Part shown: positions 18,909 through 29,777 of the stretch, piece after piece
How positions within the stretch are numbered: position 1 is the first letter of the stretch
How the letters are laid out: the number at the start of each line of letters is the position of its first letter
Source: Cafeteria roenbergensis
Lineage: Eukaryota; Sar; Bigyra; Bicosoecida; Cafeteriaceae
Length of the DNA stretch: 64,000 bases
NCBI GenBank assembly: GCA_008330645.1
Contig: VLTN01000003.1
Coordinates: 744,001-808,000 of the forward strand
Direction of reading: 5' to 3'
Notes under the pieces: model-generated
Database searches by the model: none
The model's input: the letters and a program-made list of their open reading frames with translations, nothing else
Told to the model about the DNA's origin: nothing
Translations under genes and position numbers: made by a program

Positions 18909-21900
18909 TCAGCCGCGCGAGGCACCGCTGCCCGTGGCCAGCGAGTGCCCGATGGGTGCACGAGCCTGCGAAAGCGTCGCCCTGTCCACGAAGAGGCCAG
19001 CTGACGTGGAGGAGGAGGCGCTGGGCGCTCTCGAGTTGACGCTGTCTGTGCTGGCGCCGTGCCGGGTGTGGCTGCTGCCAGCGTGGCTGTGGCCAAAGGG
19101 CCTGGCAGCAGGGGAAGGGCCCCCGGCCCCGCTTCGCCTGGCAGGGGGCGACCTGGCAGCCTCGGGGATGCCCGGTGGAAGCAGGGCTGCCGTGGCCCTG
19201 ACGGGCCCGCCCTCCCCGGCGCTTTGCCCGCCGTGGGAGGCGAACGCTGAGCCGAAGCCCGTTCGCTGGTTGGTCTGGCCGCTCGACTGCCCAAAGGGCG
19301 CTCCGGGCGCGCCGGCCGACGCATGCGCGTGCGAGCCCGGAGCGCTGCCCAAACCAAGGCTTGGAGCCTGCGCCGCGGGCCCGGCGCGCGGGAGATTGCC
19401 GGCCGCTTCGTCTGCGTCTGCCGACGGTGAGAGGGCGCTCCTGCCGGCCCCGCCGCTCCCGCTGCCGCTCCCACTGCTGCCGCCGGCGGGCTCGGCGCCT
19501 CCGCTCTGCCCAGCCGGCCCGGCGCGGCCGCGGTGCCTCACGGAGGCCGTCACGGAGGAAATGGCTGCGGCGCGCGTGGCCGCAAGGCGGTCCAGGAAGG
19601 TGGCCCCCGACGCGTCCGTGGGCTCGCCACGCGAGGCCTGGCTGGTCGGCGGGTGCCAAGCATGCCCCGCGTGGGGGGGCGGCTCGTCCGCCGCGGCCGA
19701 GGGCGCCGGCTTCGGGGACACCGCGCCAGCCTGAGAAGAGCCGTCCACCGCGCGGACGCGAGCGGACACGGGGCGCTGCTGGCGCTGCGCGCGCACGGCA
19801 AAGCCGGCCTGCCCGCCGCGCTGCGAAGACGACGACGACGACGACGTCCCGGCGGGAGCGCCCCCCGCGGGGGACGGCAGCGCCCCTGCCCGAGCGCGCG
19901 CAGCGCCAGCCACTGCTCCCACCAGGGGCAGAGTGTCGTCGGACCCGCCGGCCGGAGCCCGCGTCGTCGCGCCCCGCGCCAGCCGGTGCCGCCCCGCAGA
20001 GCCCCCCGCAGAGCTGTCAGCATCGTTGTCGGGGTTCGCTGCGGGGGCGGGCGCGGCCGCCCTGGAGAGGTGGGCAGCCTGGCCCGAGCTGGGCCGCCTG
20101 GTGGCGCTGGTCGGCCGTCCAAACGCCCCTCCCGCCGATGCGGCGGTGGGAGTGCGGTGGCCAGCGGGCCGGGCCACGCCGGCATCAGTCGCCGTGCCCG
20201 GAGCAGCAGAGGCGCCAACGCGCGCTGCCGCTGGAGACGGCGCCGGTGCCCCAGCGCCGCTTGAGCCCGAGCCCGCGTGCCACGCGTGGGTCTCGCTGCC
20301 GCCTGCCCCGCGGCTGGCGGGGAGGTCGGAGTGGGTGGGCGACGCGGCCGGGCTCGGGCTCGCTGCGAGTGCAGGCCGAGCTCCCGCGCCGCCGCTGCCG
20401 CTGGTGCCGCTGCTGCTGCCGGCAACAGCACCAGCGGCAGCAGCAGCCGCAGCAGCGGCGGCGGACGGGCGCGGCGCCGACGCGCTGGTGCTGGCGGTCG
20501 AGCCAGCGCGGATGCGGGCGAGTGCAGAGGCGGGGTGGTTGGCGCCGCCCGACAGGCGACGGGCGGCAGGCGCGGCGCCGGCGTGGTGCCAGGAGCGGTC
20601 GTGGGGCGCAATGTCCGACGGAGCGGCGGCGTCTGCGCCGCGGCCGCCTGCTGAGCGGGCGGCGGCCGAGGTCCCTGCCGAGCCGCCGTTGCTGCTCGCC
20701 GGCTGCGCCGCTCCCGCCGGCGGCTGCGTGGCCTGCGCCTGCGCCCGCGCCTGCCCGTCCGCCGACGGGGCCGCCGCGGCGACAGTCGCTGCGCCGGCCT
20801 CGCGGGCGGTCGGGGGCTGATGGGGCTGGCGGGCCTGCGGCGACGCGCCCTCCGAGCCGCCGCCCTGCCTGCGCTCCCGCTCGGCATGGCGGGCCGCCCT
20901 GCTCTCCAGCATGCGCCTGGAGGCGTCCCTGAGCTGGGCGCGGCCGTACCTGTACAGCACGAGGTAGTAGGTGGTGGAGTACGACGTGCGGGAGCGGGAG
21001 AGCACGGACTCGACGACGCGGTGGCGCGGGAAGCCGAGCTCCTGCGCCTTGGCCAGGGCGGCCTCGTACAAGTCGTTCGCGGGGTCGTCGCTGATGAGGA
21101 GAGAGCGGTCCAGCGGCATGGCAACCTGCCGCAGCACGGCGGACGCCAGGGGCGCCGCCCAAGGGTGCCGGCGCGCCCGCGCGAGGGGAATGCGCTTGAG
21201 GGGGTCAGGGTGGAGCATGCGCCTGACCAGGTCCTTGGCAGCGTTGGACACGTGGTCGGGGAAGCGAAGCTGCGCCGCTGCGATGCGCTTGTACAGCTCG
21301 GGGTACGTCTTGGCGACGAAGGGGAAGCAGCCGCAGAGGCAGGCGTAGAGGAGAACGCCGAGGGACCAGATGTCCACGGGGCGGCCGAGGTACTCCTTGC
21401 GCTGCACGATCTCGGGCGCCATGTACGAGGGCGTGCCGCAAAAGACCTTGAGGCGCTTGTTGGGGTCGCGGCAAGCGACCGAGAAGCCAAAGTCGACCAG
21501 CTTCATGTCCCTGCTGCTGTCGAAGAGGACGTTCTCGAGCTTGATGTCGCGGTGAATGATGCCGAGCCCGTGCATGTACTCAACGGACAGGAGCAGCTGC
21601 AGGAAGATCTTGCGCGCCTCGGCCTCGGGGAGCCGCCGGCGGGCCTTGACGTAGCTGCACAGGTTGCCTCCGCCTGCGTACTCCATCACGATGTGGATTC
21701 GCTTCGCGTTCTCGATCGTCTCAAGCAGGCGCACCACGTAGGGGTGGTTGAGGCGCTCCATGAGCTTGATCTCCTGCTGCACGCGCTTCCACTGCGCCGC
21801 GTCCTTGATTCGGCTCTTCTCGTACGACTTGATCGCCACCTTGGCGCCCGCCAGGCGGTGCCACGCAAGGCGCACCTTGCCGAACGAACCCTGGCCCAGG

Positions 21901-24769
21901 ACCTTGCCGAACCCGTAAAAGTCCGTCGTCGCGTTTCCGTCAAACTCCGGGCTGGACACGAAGTCCCGGAGGCGCTGGCGCTGCGCCCACTCCTTCTCAC
22001 GCTGGGCTCGCCGGACAGCGTCCTTGTCGTCCTCGGAGGCGTCACCGTGGGGCCCGCTGCCGCTGCCGCCGCCGCCGCCGCCGCCTGCGCTGTCGCCCCC
22101 AGCGATGCCCCCGCCGTGAGTCTTGCCCTGGGTCGGGTTTGTGGTGGTGCTGCTCGTTGCCGAGCGGTGGGACACGCCCCGGGCTCGGCTGCTCGACCCG
22201 TTTGCGGCGGCAGCGGCCCCCGCGGCAGCTGCGCCCGAGGACGAGACTGGAGTGGCGCCGCTGCCGTAGCTGTGGGTAGAAAAGCCGGGCCCGTGGCCAG
22301 CTCCGCCCCCGGTGCCCTGGCCCCCCGCCGAGCTCGGCGAGAAGCCGCCCGTGCCCGCCGAGTCCACCAGGGCGCTGCCAGCTGCCCCCCCGCCGCTGCG
22401 CGAGGCGCGCCGCGAGCTGCCGATGGGCGCCGTGGCGCTCGCAGGAATAGACACGTGAGGAGGAGGGTTCGCGGCCGCCGGGCGGTAGTGGCCGAACGCG
22501 TGCGCGCGAGGGTCGACTGCCGCCACGGCAGCCCCTGCAGCAGCAGCGCCTGCGCCTGATGCGCCTGCTGGACCCGCTCCAGCCCCAGCCCCAGCCCCAG
22601 CGCCCCCCGCCCCGGCCGCAGCCACTCCTCCTGCTCCTCCTCCTCCTCCTCCTCGCCACGACGGGTCGTCGTCCCCCGGGCTGGTGGGGTCGCTCGGGGC
22701 GCCCGCGCCCCTGGGCAAGATGTCGTGCCTGGCCTGCACAGCCGAAGCGGGTCGGAGCCGCCCTGTGCTGACCGCCCGCCCCATGCCCCCGCCGCCCTCG
22801 CGAACACGCTCGCGCGCCGCTGTGGTGGTGTAACCGACGCCGCCGGGCACTGGCGGCTCGTCGCCGTAGGCCGCGGCGTCTGCAGCGCCCGCAGCTCCCC
22901 CGCGCACTGCCGCGGAGTGCGGCCGGGCAAAGTGCCCGGCTGAGACCGCTCGGGCAAGGGCGGGGGTGGCGCCCGCCCCGCGGACCTGCGCTGCCGTCGG
23001 CATGCCCGCCGTGGCGGTGCGCACGCCCCAAGCCCCGCCGGAGTGGCCGATGGCCGCGTCATCGCCGCTGGCCCCGCCGAGCCCGGAGCTGCTTCGCGGC
23101 AGGCTGCGCTCTGCGCCCCGCCCCCTGCTGGCCTCGGCCTCGCGCTCCCTGGCCACGGCCTGCAGCCGGCGGGCAATCTCGTGCGCGTCGGGCGGGACAG
23201 CGGCGACGGCCTGGGACCGCGGCTGTCGCCTGTAGTGGCCCGCCGATGCATGCGGCTCGCCCCTCGCGCCGGCCGCGGTCCGGCGGCTGCCGCTGCCCCA
23301 CGCCACTGCTGCACCGTGGTTCGGCCCAGAGCCGGCCAGCGCGGCGGCCGCGCCCTCGAGGGCAGCCTTGCCGTACGCCGCGGCATCAGCGTGCCCCCCG
23401 GCCCCTGCTGGTGCAGCGGCTTGCCTTCGGGAGTGCGAGGCGGAGGAGGGCCGCCCGTAGGCCGCTGCCGCGCCGTGGTGGCTGGCCCTTGAGCGGCCAG
23501 CGCTCTCGGGCCTGCCCGGCCCCGACCCTGCCTCGAATGCACCGCTTCCTCGCCGGGCACTCGAGGGGCTAAGTCCAGCACCGCCGCGTGGGGCGGCCTG
23601 ATTGCCGAAGCGGTGGTCGGCCTGCAGCCCCTTTGGTTGCCCAGAAGAGCCCTGTTGAAGCGAGTGCCTTCCGCCGGTGGAGTCCGAGCCGCCCACCGTG
23701 TCCCTGCGGCAACGGCAGCGATGGCGGCAAGTCAAACGCGACTGTCTGACGCGCGGCGGGCGGCGCCTTGGGCCTCCGCAGGGCGGCGCGTTCGCGAGAG
23801 AGGCCCATGGGCAAACAGCGGAACAAAACTGCGCATGCAACGGCCGGAGCATGGCAGGGCAGCCCTGACTCACGCAGAGGTCCTGCTCCCCGCCCGACGC
23901 GACAGGGACGGGCCGTGCCCAGCACGGTATGGTGCTGGCGCAGCGGTGGCCCCAAAGACGCGCTGGCCGTAAGCGGACGCGCCGTACGGAGCCGCATTGC
24001 CAGAGGTGTTGCCGAACAGCGCCGCTGCACGCGGCTGCACGGGTCGCGTTCGCGCAGAACCAAAGGCCCCCGTCTGCGGCGACGCGCCGTACCCTGCGCT
24101 GGCGCGGGGCCGAGACCGGGAGGCCGAGGAGCCGCTGCCGCCGTTGCTTCTGGAGCGCCTCGAGGTTGCTGAACCCGGGCGGGCCGCCGAGCCAAAGAGT
24201 CCCACTCCGCTGCCAGGCGCCGCTGGGGCCGCCGTCGTCGCTCCATACTGCTTCACACCACAGGCGAAGGGCGACGGCTCACGAGGACCTTACAGAGCGG
24301 CGGTGGCGGCGCGCGTATGACGGGCTGATTGCCCTCGCGCGTGCTTTGCCCGCAGCGACCGGGGCCGGCGGCATCTGCAGCTGCGAGGGCCAGCACCCCC
24401 CGCCGCAGCAGCCGCGCGGGCGCTGGAGTCGCTGCCCAGAGGCATTTGGGTTGGGAAAGCCACGCCCGGGGCGCCTCGGGCTCGGGGGGCGCGACTCGGG
24501 ATGCTCGGCCTTGGCAGGCAACGGGTCAATGGCAGCAAACGCCGACCCGCACTCGCAGCGGGCCTCCTGCCCCTCAGCGTGAGTCATGCGGCGCGCTGCC
24601 CTGGCAGTGAGCCGACAGCAACACGCCTTCGCTTCCCCTGGGGCCTGGGCGCGAATGCGGCGGCTGCCGCCCCTGGTCGCGCGGCAAGCACGGCTTCCCA
24701 AGCCGGGACTCGGTCCCGTTCCCTCACCTTGGCCGACGAAGGCCGGGAGCGCGACCGGGCTGGCCTCAT
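18909..24769 (-). CDS. MARK/SNF1-family Ser/Thr protein kinase with very long disordered flanks
   Basis: Exons 24247-23874 and 23703-18909 are firm (170-bp intron, GTGAGT donor, CCGCAG acceptor, phase 2). A first exon 24769-24728 (MRPARSRSRPSSAK, donor GTGAGG) is tentative: it fits phase and the Arg/Pro/Ser style of what follows, but its 480-bp intron is long and its acceptor poor. The total is 1,736 aa. The kinase domain (about aa 735-995) has GQGSFGKV, VAIK, HRDIKLEN, DFGFS, GTPSYMAPEI and DIWSLGVLLYACLCGCFPF, so it should be active. It is followed by a UBA-like segment (NDLYEAALAKAQELGF ending TTYYLVLYR), the arrangement seen in MARK/SNF1 kinases that control polarity, microtubules or energy state. 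The remaining roughly 700 aa on each side are Gly/Ala/Ser/His low complexity. Confidence 0.88.
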
Positions 24770-25502
24770 GGCCCCGGTCCCCCGTGCGCCGCGATCCCCA
24801 CGGGACCCCGGAACCGCAAGCGGGATTGCTGTGTCTCGCCTCGACGGGGGTTTGTGCTCCGGGACTTGCAGCAGACGCCCAGAATGGCGGGGCGCAAGGA
24901 GCTCTGCAGCTGCGAACCGGCGCGCCGTAGCTTCCGGGCGCGGGCCCGACGCGGGCCGACGCCGACCAGCCCCCGTTTTGCGCGGGTCCCCCACCAGCCA
25001 AATGGGGCGTGCAGCAGGACTCCCGACCGCGCCTGATCAAGCCAACGTTGCATTGCCGCCGAGTTGCCGTGAGCTGCCCGCGGGCCCACCGTCGGCGAAA
25101 TGTCTCGGTGCGGCTTGGCAATGGCACGTGCCGCACGGCGGCAGCCGCGCACGCTGCAAGCTGCCGCAGGTCGCCCCCCCCTCTCTTGCTTGGCCCGCGC
25201 TGGAGTGACGCGCGTGGCTGGCATCGGGCACTTGCACGACGGCGGCCCCTCGGTTTCAAGCCGAGCCAGATACGAAGGCTGCTGCCTCCCGCTGTGGTCA
25301 AGCCCAGAAGAAGTGTGCTCTCCTGCGCTGCGCAGACCTCTCCAGCTTGAATGGTTCCTTTATCCGTCGCTGCAACTTTGACATTGCGAAGTGGCAATAC
25401 TCACAAGAAACGATTAGTAGTCTCAACAAGAAGCGCTGCCCTGGGCACGGAGCGAATTTATTCGCGCGTGCGTATTGCACATTAAGCCTCGCCATAGTCT
25501 CC

Positions 25503-25539
<37 letters not shown>

Positions 25540-26045
25540 CGTACGCGCGGAGTGACTCGCAACAGCAGTGCACATCAACAAACGGGAAAAAAAAGTTGGT
25601 GTCGTGTGAGCAGGTGGTTTGGTTTGGTGCAGCCAAGCGCCCTTGCCAATCACGACGTTCGCAGGGGCTATGCGGCTTGGCCAAGGCCCCAATCGCCAGC
25701 AGCCGGGGCCAGCTGGGTACGGCATCCAGGCCATGTTCGCTGGAGCCTTTGCGCGAGCCTCGGCGTTGTCGTGGCGATTGCGGATCGAGAGAGTTTTGGG
25801 CCCGGGGCAGACCATGGCGCCATTCCCTCACGTTTCGCATGCCGCTACGCAGATCGACTGCAGACAGCCAGTGCAAGTGCCAAGCTTTTCCGAAGCAGCG
25901 GCTTCGACCATCAACCGGTAGGGCGCACGTTCGCGACGCAGGCGAGCGCGCAACTGGCTCTGCCAGCAGTTGAACACGCGAGGGGCTCGCGGCCACCCCT
26001 GCGGCCCCGTGGAGCGGGCCAGGGGCGGACAAGCCTGCCCCAGAC
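24770..26045. other. Long divergent intergenic region
   Basis: About 1.28 kb between the kinase and the IQ-motif gene, with no supported gene. A less GC-rich island (about 25340-25660) contains a GT/GC microsatellite and a short A-run. Open frames here have no domain and mixed codon use. It probably holds both promoters and the kinase 5' UTR. Confidence 0.55.
25504..25549 (+). repeat. GT microsatellite running into GC
   Basis: About 13 GT dinucleotides are followed directly by a short GC/CG alternation. Alternating purine-pyrimidine tracts of this kind can adopt Z-DNA. Confidence 0.95.
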
Positions 26046-29000
26046 ATGGCATCACCAGAAAACCCTCTGCGGGTGGAGCTGGAGGAGCGCCTGGGGTCCG
26101 CGGCCGCGGCAGCGAGGCACTGGGTGAGACTGCCGCCGTTTGCATGCAAGGCCGAACAAGCCGCGTCCCGGCACGCACCGGGTCGACGCGTGGCTCGGTT
26201 CTGGCCCATCCTTGTCCACGCGCAGAAGCCTCTCCTTGCTCTCGGGGCGAAGCTGATGGGCCGCGCGCTTCGGAGACGGAGAGAGCGAGCCAGGCAGCTG
26301 GAGTTGGACGAGGAGCGCGCTCGCCGGCTGGCGAGGCTGCACCGCCATAGGCGAGAGATTGACCTCATCGAGTCCGTTCCCGCGGAGCGTGCTGCCAAGG
26401 TGGCCCGCTGGCGCGAGAGGGGCTCGGCGAGGGTGCTGCAGCGGGCTGTTCGCGGATGGCTTGCTGCCAAGCATGGCGACCGGCCGGTCCGCCCTCGCAA
26501 GCAAGCCCAGGCTGACCAGGACCAGAGTCCCGCCAGCGGGCGGCACGGCCTTGCAACGCAAGACCGCGGCGGCGTCTCGGCGATGGCCAGCCACCGGGCG
26601 TGGGACGGCTGGGCTGGGCGCCCGTTGCGCTGGGAGCAGGAGCAGCTGGACCGCGCGGAGGCGGCCATGGCGGAGCTGCGGGACTCGGGGGGCCAGGCGG
26701 CCGGCCCGGGGCTGCGTGGTCACGCGGGGGACGTGGTCGGTTCTCTTCGGCGCCAGGCCAGGGGGGAGGGCGGCGGCGGCGCCAGCGACGGCGAGGCTGA
26801 CGCTGACCAGGACGCGGCTGCGTTCCAGGAGGGAGGGGGCGGGGTAGTGCCGCTGGGCTGGGCCGCCGCCGACGCGTCCCGCTGGGACGCGGAGGACGAG
26901 CTGCCGGGGGCCGGCGGAGCGGCAGCCGGCAGCGTGAGGGTGGCGGGCGGACCAGCGGGCCTGGTGGCAGCTGCGAGGAGGCTTCTAGCCCGGGCACGGC
27001 GCAGCATCGCAGCAGAGGCGGACAGGGAGGGCGCTGGCGCGAGCACCGACCCAGAGCACCGGAGCGCCGCTGGCGGCGGAGACGCAGCCGGTGCTGCCGG
27101 CGCTGCCGGCGCTGTGGCGGCCGGCGGGCCTGCCGAGGACCATGCCTCGCGGCCTGAGAGCGCGGCAGCGGACGGGGCCCGGACCCGCGCGCTCGAGCTC
27201 TGGGCCGAGCAGATGACGCGCGGCCCCTCCGTCGGGAGGGCCGCCGCCGCTGCGAGGGAGGAGGACAGGGCGCGTGCCGCCCGGCTGGCAAGCCTCGCCG
27301 CCGTCGCTGTGGCGCCGCCCTCCCTCTGCGCTGTGATCCGGGGCGAGGCCGGGGAGGGGGCCGCGCCGGGGTCAGCGGAGGCTGCGGCCAGGGCCGTTGA
27401 GCAGCTGCAGCCGCCGCCGGGGCCGCTTCGTGAGGCCGGGGCGGCGGCCAATGCGTCGGTGCTGCGCGCCGTGGAGCGCACGCCGGACGGCTGGTGGCGC
27501 ATGGGGGCGGCGGGGTCCGAGGCCGACGTGCGCGCTGCGCGGCTGGCGTTGCCTTGGCGCTCCAGGGCCGGTGCAGGCGCACCCGGCTGGCCGCAGTCGC
27601 TTCCCAGCCAGGCGTTTGGCGGCAGGGCGGGGGGCGCGGCAGCGGAAGGAGAGAGCGAGGGCGGCGAGGCCTCAGACTGGTGGCTAGCGTACCTGGCCGG
27701 GGTCGGCGGCACGGCGGCTGGCGCGGCGGTGGCAAGGGCCGTGGACAGAGCGCGCGCCGAAGCCACCGAGGCCGGGTCCGCCGCTGGCTCTCCAGCGGCA
27801 GCTGCGGCCGCAGCAGGCCGGTCACCGTCCGCGCAGAACGCACCCAGCGCTGGCAGCGCGCTCAGCAGCGCAGAGCACGACAAGGCGGTCACCGCTGCCG
27901 TGGCGTCGGCCAGGGCAATGGGCGTTGCGCCGATGCTCGAGACGCTGGCCGCAGCCCAGCCGCCGGGCGGCATCCACCTCTCCGGCCACGCCGGGCACGG
28001 GGACCTCCCAGGCGCCGATGGGCTCACCGCGGGCACCGGCGCGGCGGACCAGGCGGGCGAGACGCCCATGCCGCAGCCCCCGGGCCGAGCGCAGCTGGCG
28101 CTGTGGGGGCTGGACTCGCCGGGACTGGGAGAGACCCGGCACGTGGCCTCGGGAATGGCGCCGCCGGCTGCGGATGCGGCCAGGCGCGGGCCCAGGCTGC
28201 CCCCCTCGGTCGTCGGCGCGGCGATGGAGCGGCTCGGGGTTGCAGATCCGTGGTCTCCCGGCCTGCACAATGCCATCGCGCGGTCGGCGTTCCAGGGACC
28301 GGAGGCCATGGCGCGGCACGGCCGCTCGCCAGAGGGCGACCCGGGCGGGGACGCCGCCAGCCGGCAGGAGTCCCGCCGGGCCGCTGCAGAGGATGCGGAA
28401 GCAGCAGCAAGCGCGGCAGAGGCGGAGGCCGAGGCGGCCGCGGGGGAGGCGGCCAGGCGGGCCGAGCAGGAGGTGCGGTCGAGCGCGGCCGTACTTGCGG
28501 CGCTGCGCGACCCAGACGACCCGCTCAGCCTCGCCTCGGCCCTTCGCGCGGCGCCAGCAGTCGGCATGCCGGAGCTCTCGCTTCCCTGGGCGGAAGCGCC
28601 TGTTCGCATGGACGAGCGAGGCGAAGCGGGCCGCCGGTGGACCAAGGACGGGCTGGAGGTGATCAGGCTTGCCACGCGAATGCCCGCGTCGCTGGGCATC
28701 GCCGGAAGGTCGATGGATGAGCGAGTCATGGCCGCGGTGGCGCAGATGCGCCGGCAGCGCGAGGCGGGCGAGCGGGCAGACGCAGCCCGCGCCGACGCGA
28801 GGCAGCTGCAAGCGCGGCTCGAGGCAACGGCGCAGGCCAGGGCCGCGGCAGAGCAGGAGGACGAACGGCAGACCCAGCCGGTCACAACGCCGCGCCAGCC
28901 ATCGTCCCCCGCCAGACGCCGAGCAGCGGACGGCGCCAGCGAAGGAGACGGCAGCTCTGCTGGAGCCCAAGGCGTGGCCCTGCCGGCGAGTGCGTTGCAG

Positions 29001-29510
29001 CAGGTGCGGGGAGCGGACGGGGAGCAGCTTCTCGTCCTCACAGCGGACCAGCTGCGCGCTCTGGCCGCCGCTGTGGGCCCCGGATCCGGCAGCGGGCCGA
29101 GTCGGCAGCGCCACGCAAGAGCGCGCCCGGCCCCCTCTGGCTCGCCCGAGACGCGGCATCGCACGCGGTCCCGCACGGACCCCTCGTCCGCGCGCGGATC
29201 GCCCTCCCGAAAGTTCACAGAGGGGTCCAGCTTGGACATTTCGCGCGACACGGAGCTGAGCGAGGGGGCGCTCGCCGTCGGCGTGCGCGTCAAGCAGAGC
29301 TTCGGCGCTGCCGCAACGCCGTCCGCGCCCCGAGGGGGGGCCCCCGCGAGGTGGATGTCGCCCGGCCCGCGGCCAGCCTCCCCGCTGCGCAGTCCCGCGC
29401 GAGCCGGAAGAGAGAGGGTATCGCGCCCGGCGAAGGGTGGCACCAGCAGCCAGGCAGTTCGGGAATCGCTGGAGCGGCCGTACTCCGCCGCCGCCCTTGG
29501 CGAGGCGTGA
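26046..29510 (+). CDS. Large Ala-rich protein with an IQ-like motif; unknown function
   Basis: A single exon of 1,154 aa from ATG at 26046. The first 145 residues are basic and helical, ending in an IQ-like calmodulin/centrin-binding segment (ARVLQRAVRGWLAAKHG, aa 128-144; spacing slightly off consensus). The rest is Ala/Gly/Glu/Arg-rich with short helical stretches, for example an Ala/Glu block near aa 780-820 and a likely coiled coil near aa 895-945 (AVAQMRRQREAGER). The C-terminus is Ser/Pro/Arg-rich and probably disordered. No catalytic domain is visible. Basal-body or flagellar proteins often look like this, but that is inference. The sequence has Cys residues only near the N-terminus and no signal peptide. 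Confidence 0.7.
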   Translation: MASPENPLRVELEERLGSAAAAARHWVRLPPFACKAEQAASRHAPGRRVARFWPILVHAQKPLLALGAKLMGRALRRRRERARQLELDEERARRLARLHRHRREIDLIESVPAERAAKVARWRERGSARVLQRAVRGWLAAKHGDRPVRPRKQAQADQDQSPASGRHGLATQDRGGVSAMASHRAWDGWAGRPLRWEQEQLDRAEAAMAELRDSGGQAAGPGLRGHAGDVVGSLRRQARGEGGGGASDGEADADQDAAAFQEGGGGVVPLGWAAADASRWDAEDELPGAGGAAAGSVRVAGGPAGLVAAARRLLARARRSIAAEADREGAGASTDPEHRSAAGGGDAAGAAGAAGAVAAGGPAEDHASRPESAAADGARTRALELWAEQMTRGPSVGRAAAAAREEDRARAARLASLAAVAVAPPSLCAVIRGEAGEGAAPGSAEAAARAVEQLQPPPGPLREAGAAANASVLRAVERTPDGWWRMGAAGSEADVRAARLALPWRSRAGAGAPGWPQSLPSQAFGGRAGGAAAEGESEGGEASDWWLAYLAGVGGTAAGAAVARAVDRARAEATEAGSAAGSPAAAAAAAGRSPSAQNAPSAGSALSSAEHDKAVTAAVASARAMGVAPMLETLAAAQPPGGIHLSGHAGHGDLPGADGLTAGTGAADQAGETPMPQPPGRAQLALWGLDSPGLGETRHVASGMAPPAADAARRGPRLPPSVVGAAMERLGVADPWSPGLHNAIARSAFQGPEAMARHGRSPEGDPGGDAASRQESRRAAAEDAEAAASAAEAEAEAAAGEAARRAEQEVRSSAAVLAALRDPDDPLSLASALRAAPAVGMPELSLPWAEAPVRMDERGEAGRRWTKDGLEVIRLATRMPASLGIAGRSMDERVMAAVAQMRRQREAGERADAARADARQLQARLEATAQARAAAEQEDERQTQPVTTPRQPSSPARRRAADGASEGDGSSAGAQGVALPASALQQVRGADGEQLLVLTADQLRALAAAVGPGSGSGPSRQRHARARPAPSGSPETRHRTRSRTDPSSARGSPSRKFTEGSSLDISRDTELSEGALAVGVRVKQSFGAAATPSAPRGGAPARWMSPGPRPASPLRSPARAGRERVSRPAKGGTSSQAVRESLERPYSAAALGEA

Positions 29511-29777
29511 AGTCAGTGGCATGCAGCCGAACGCGCCTGGCGAGTGCAGACCGACGCATCGAACGCAGCGCGGCAAGCGCGCGCGGCGCGCATTGCAGCC
29601 GGCACAGCTTCTCTGTTGGAGCCACGCAAGGGCAGGCTCAACATTCAATGCACACACAGGGCAGGAAGGAAACACTGGGCGGAGTTTGAATGGGCCATGC
29701 ATTGTGGGGGTCAGAGGCGGCGCCCAGAATGCGGCGCAGCACTAGCTAATCGCCAAGCCTGGGAGGCCCGCAATAAA

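Noticed and set aside
23569-24246. ATG at 24246 as the kinase start
   Set aside because: It lies in the wrong frame for the kinase and ends at 23569. The in-frame exon has no ATG and needs an upstream exon.
25210-25290. tRNA-like T-arm sequence near 25250
   Set aside because: No matching acceptor stem, D-arm or anticodon arm could be paired around it.
26720-29443. Minus-strand frame of 907 codons opposite the IQ-motif gene
   Set aside because: Ala/Ser shadow of Gly/Ala/Arg codons. The plus strand starts with ATG at a sensible place and carries the IQ-like motif.
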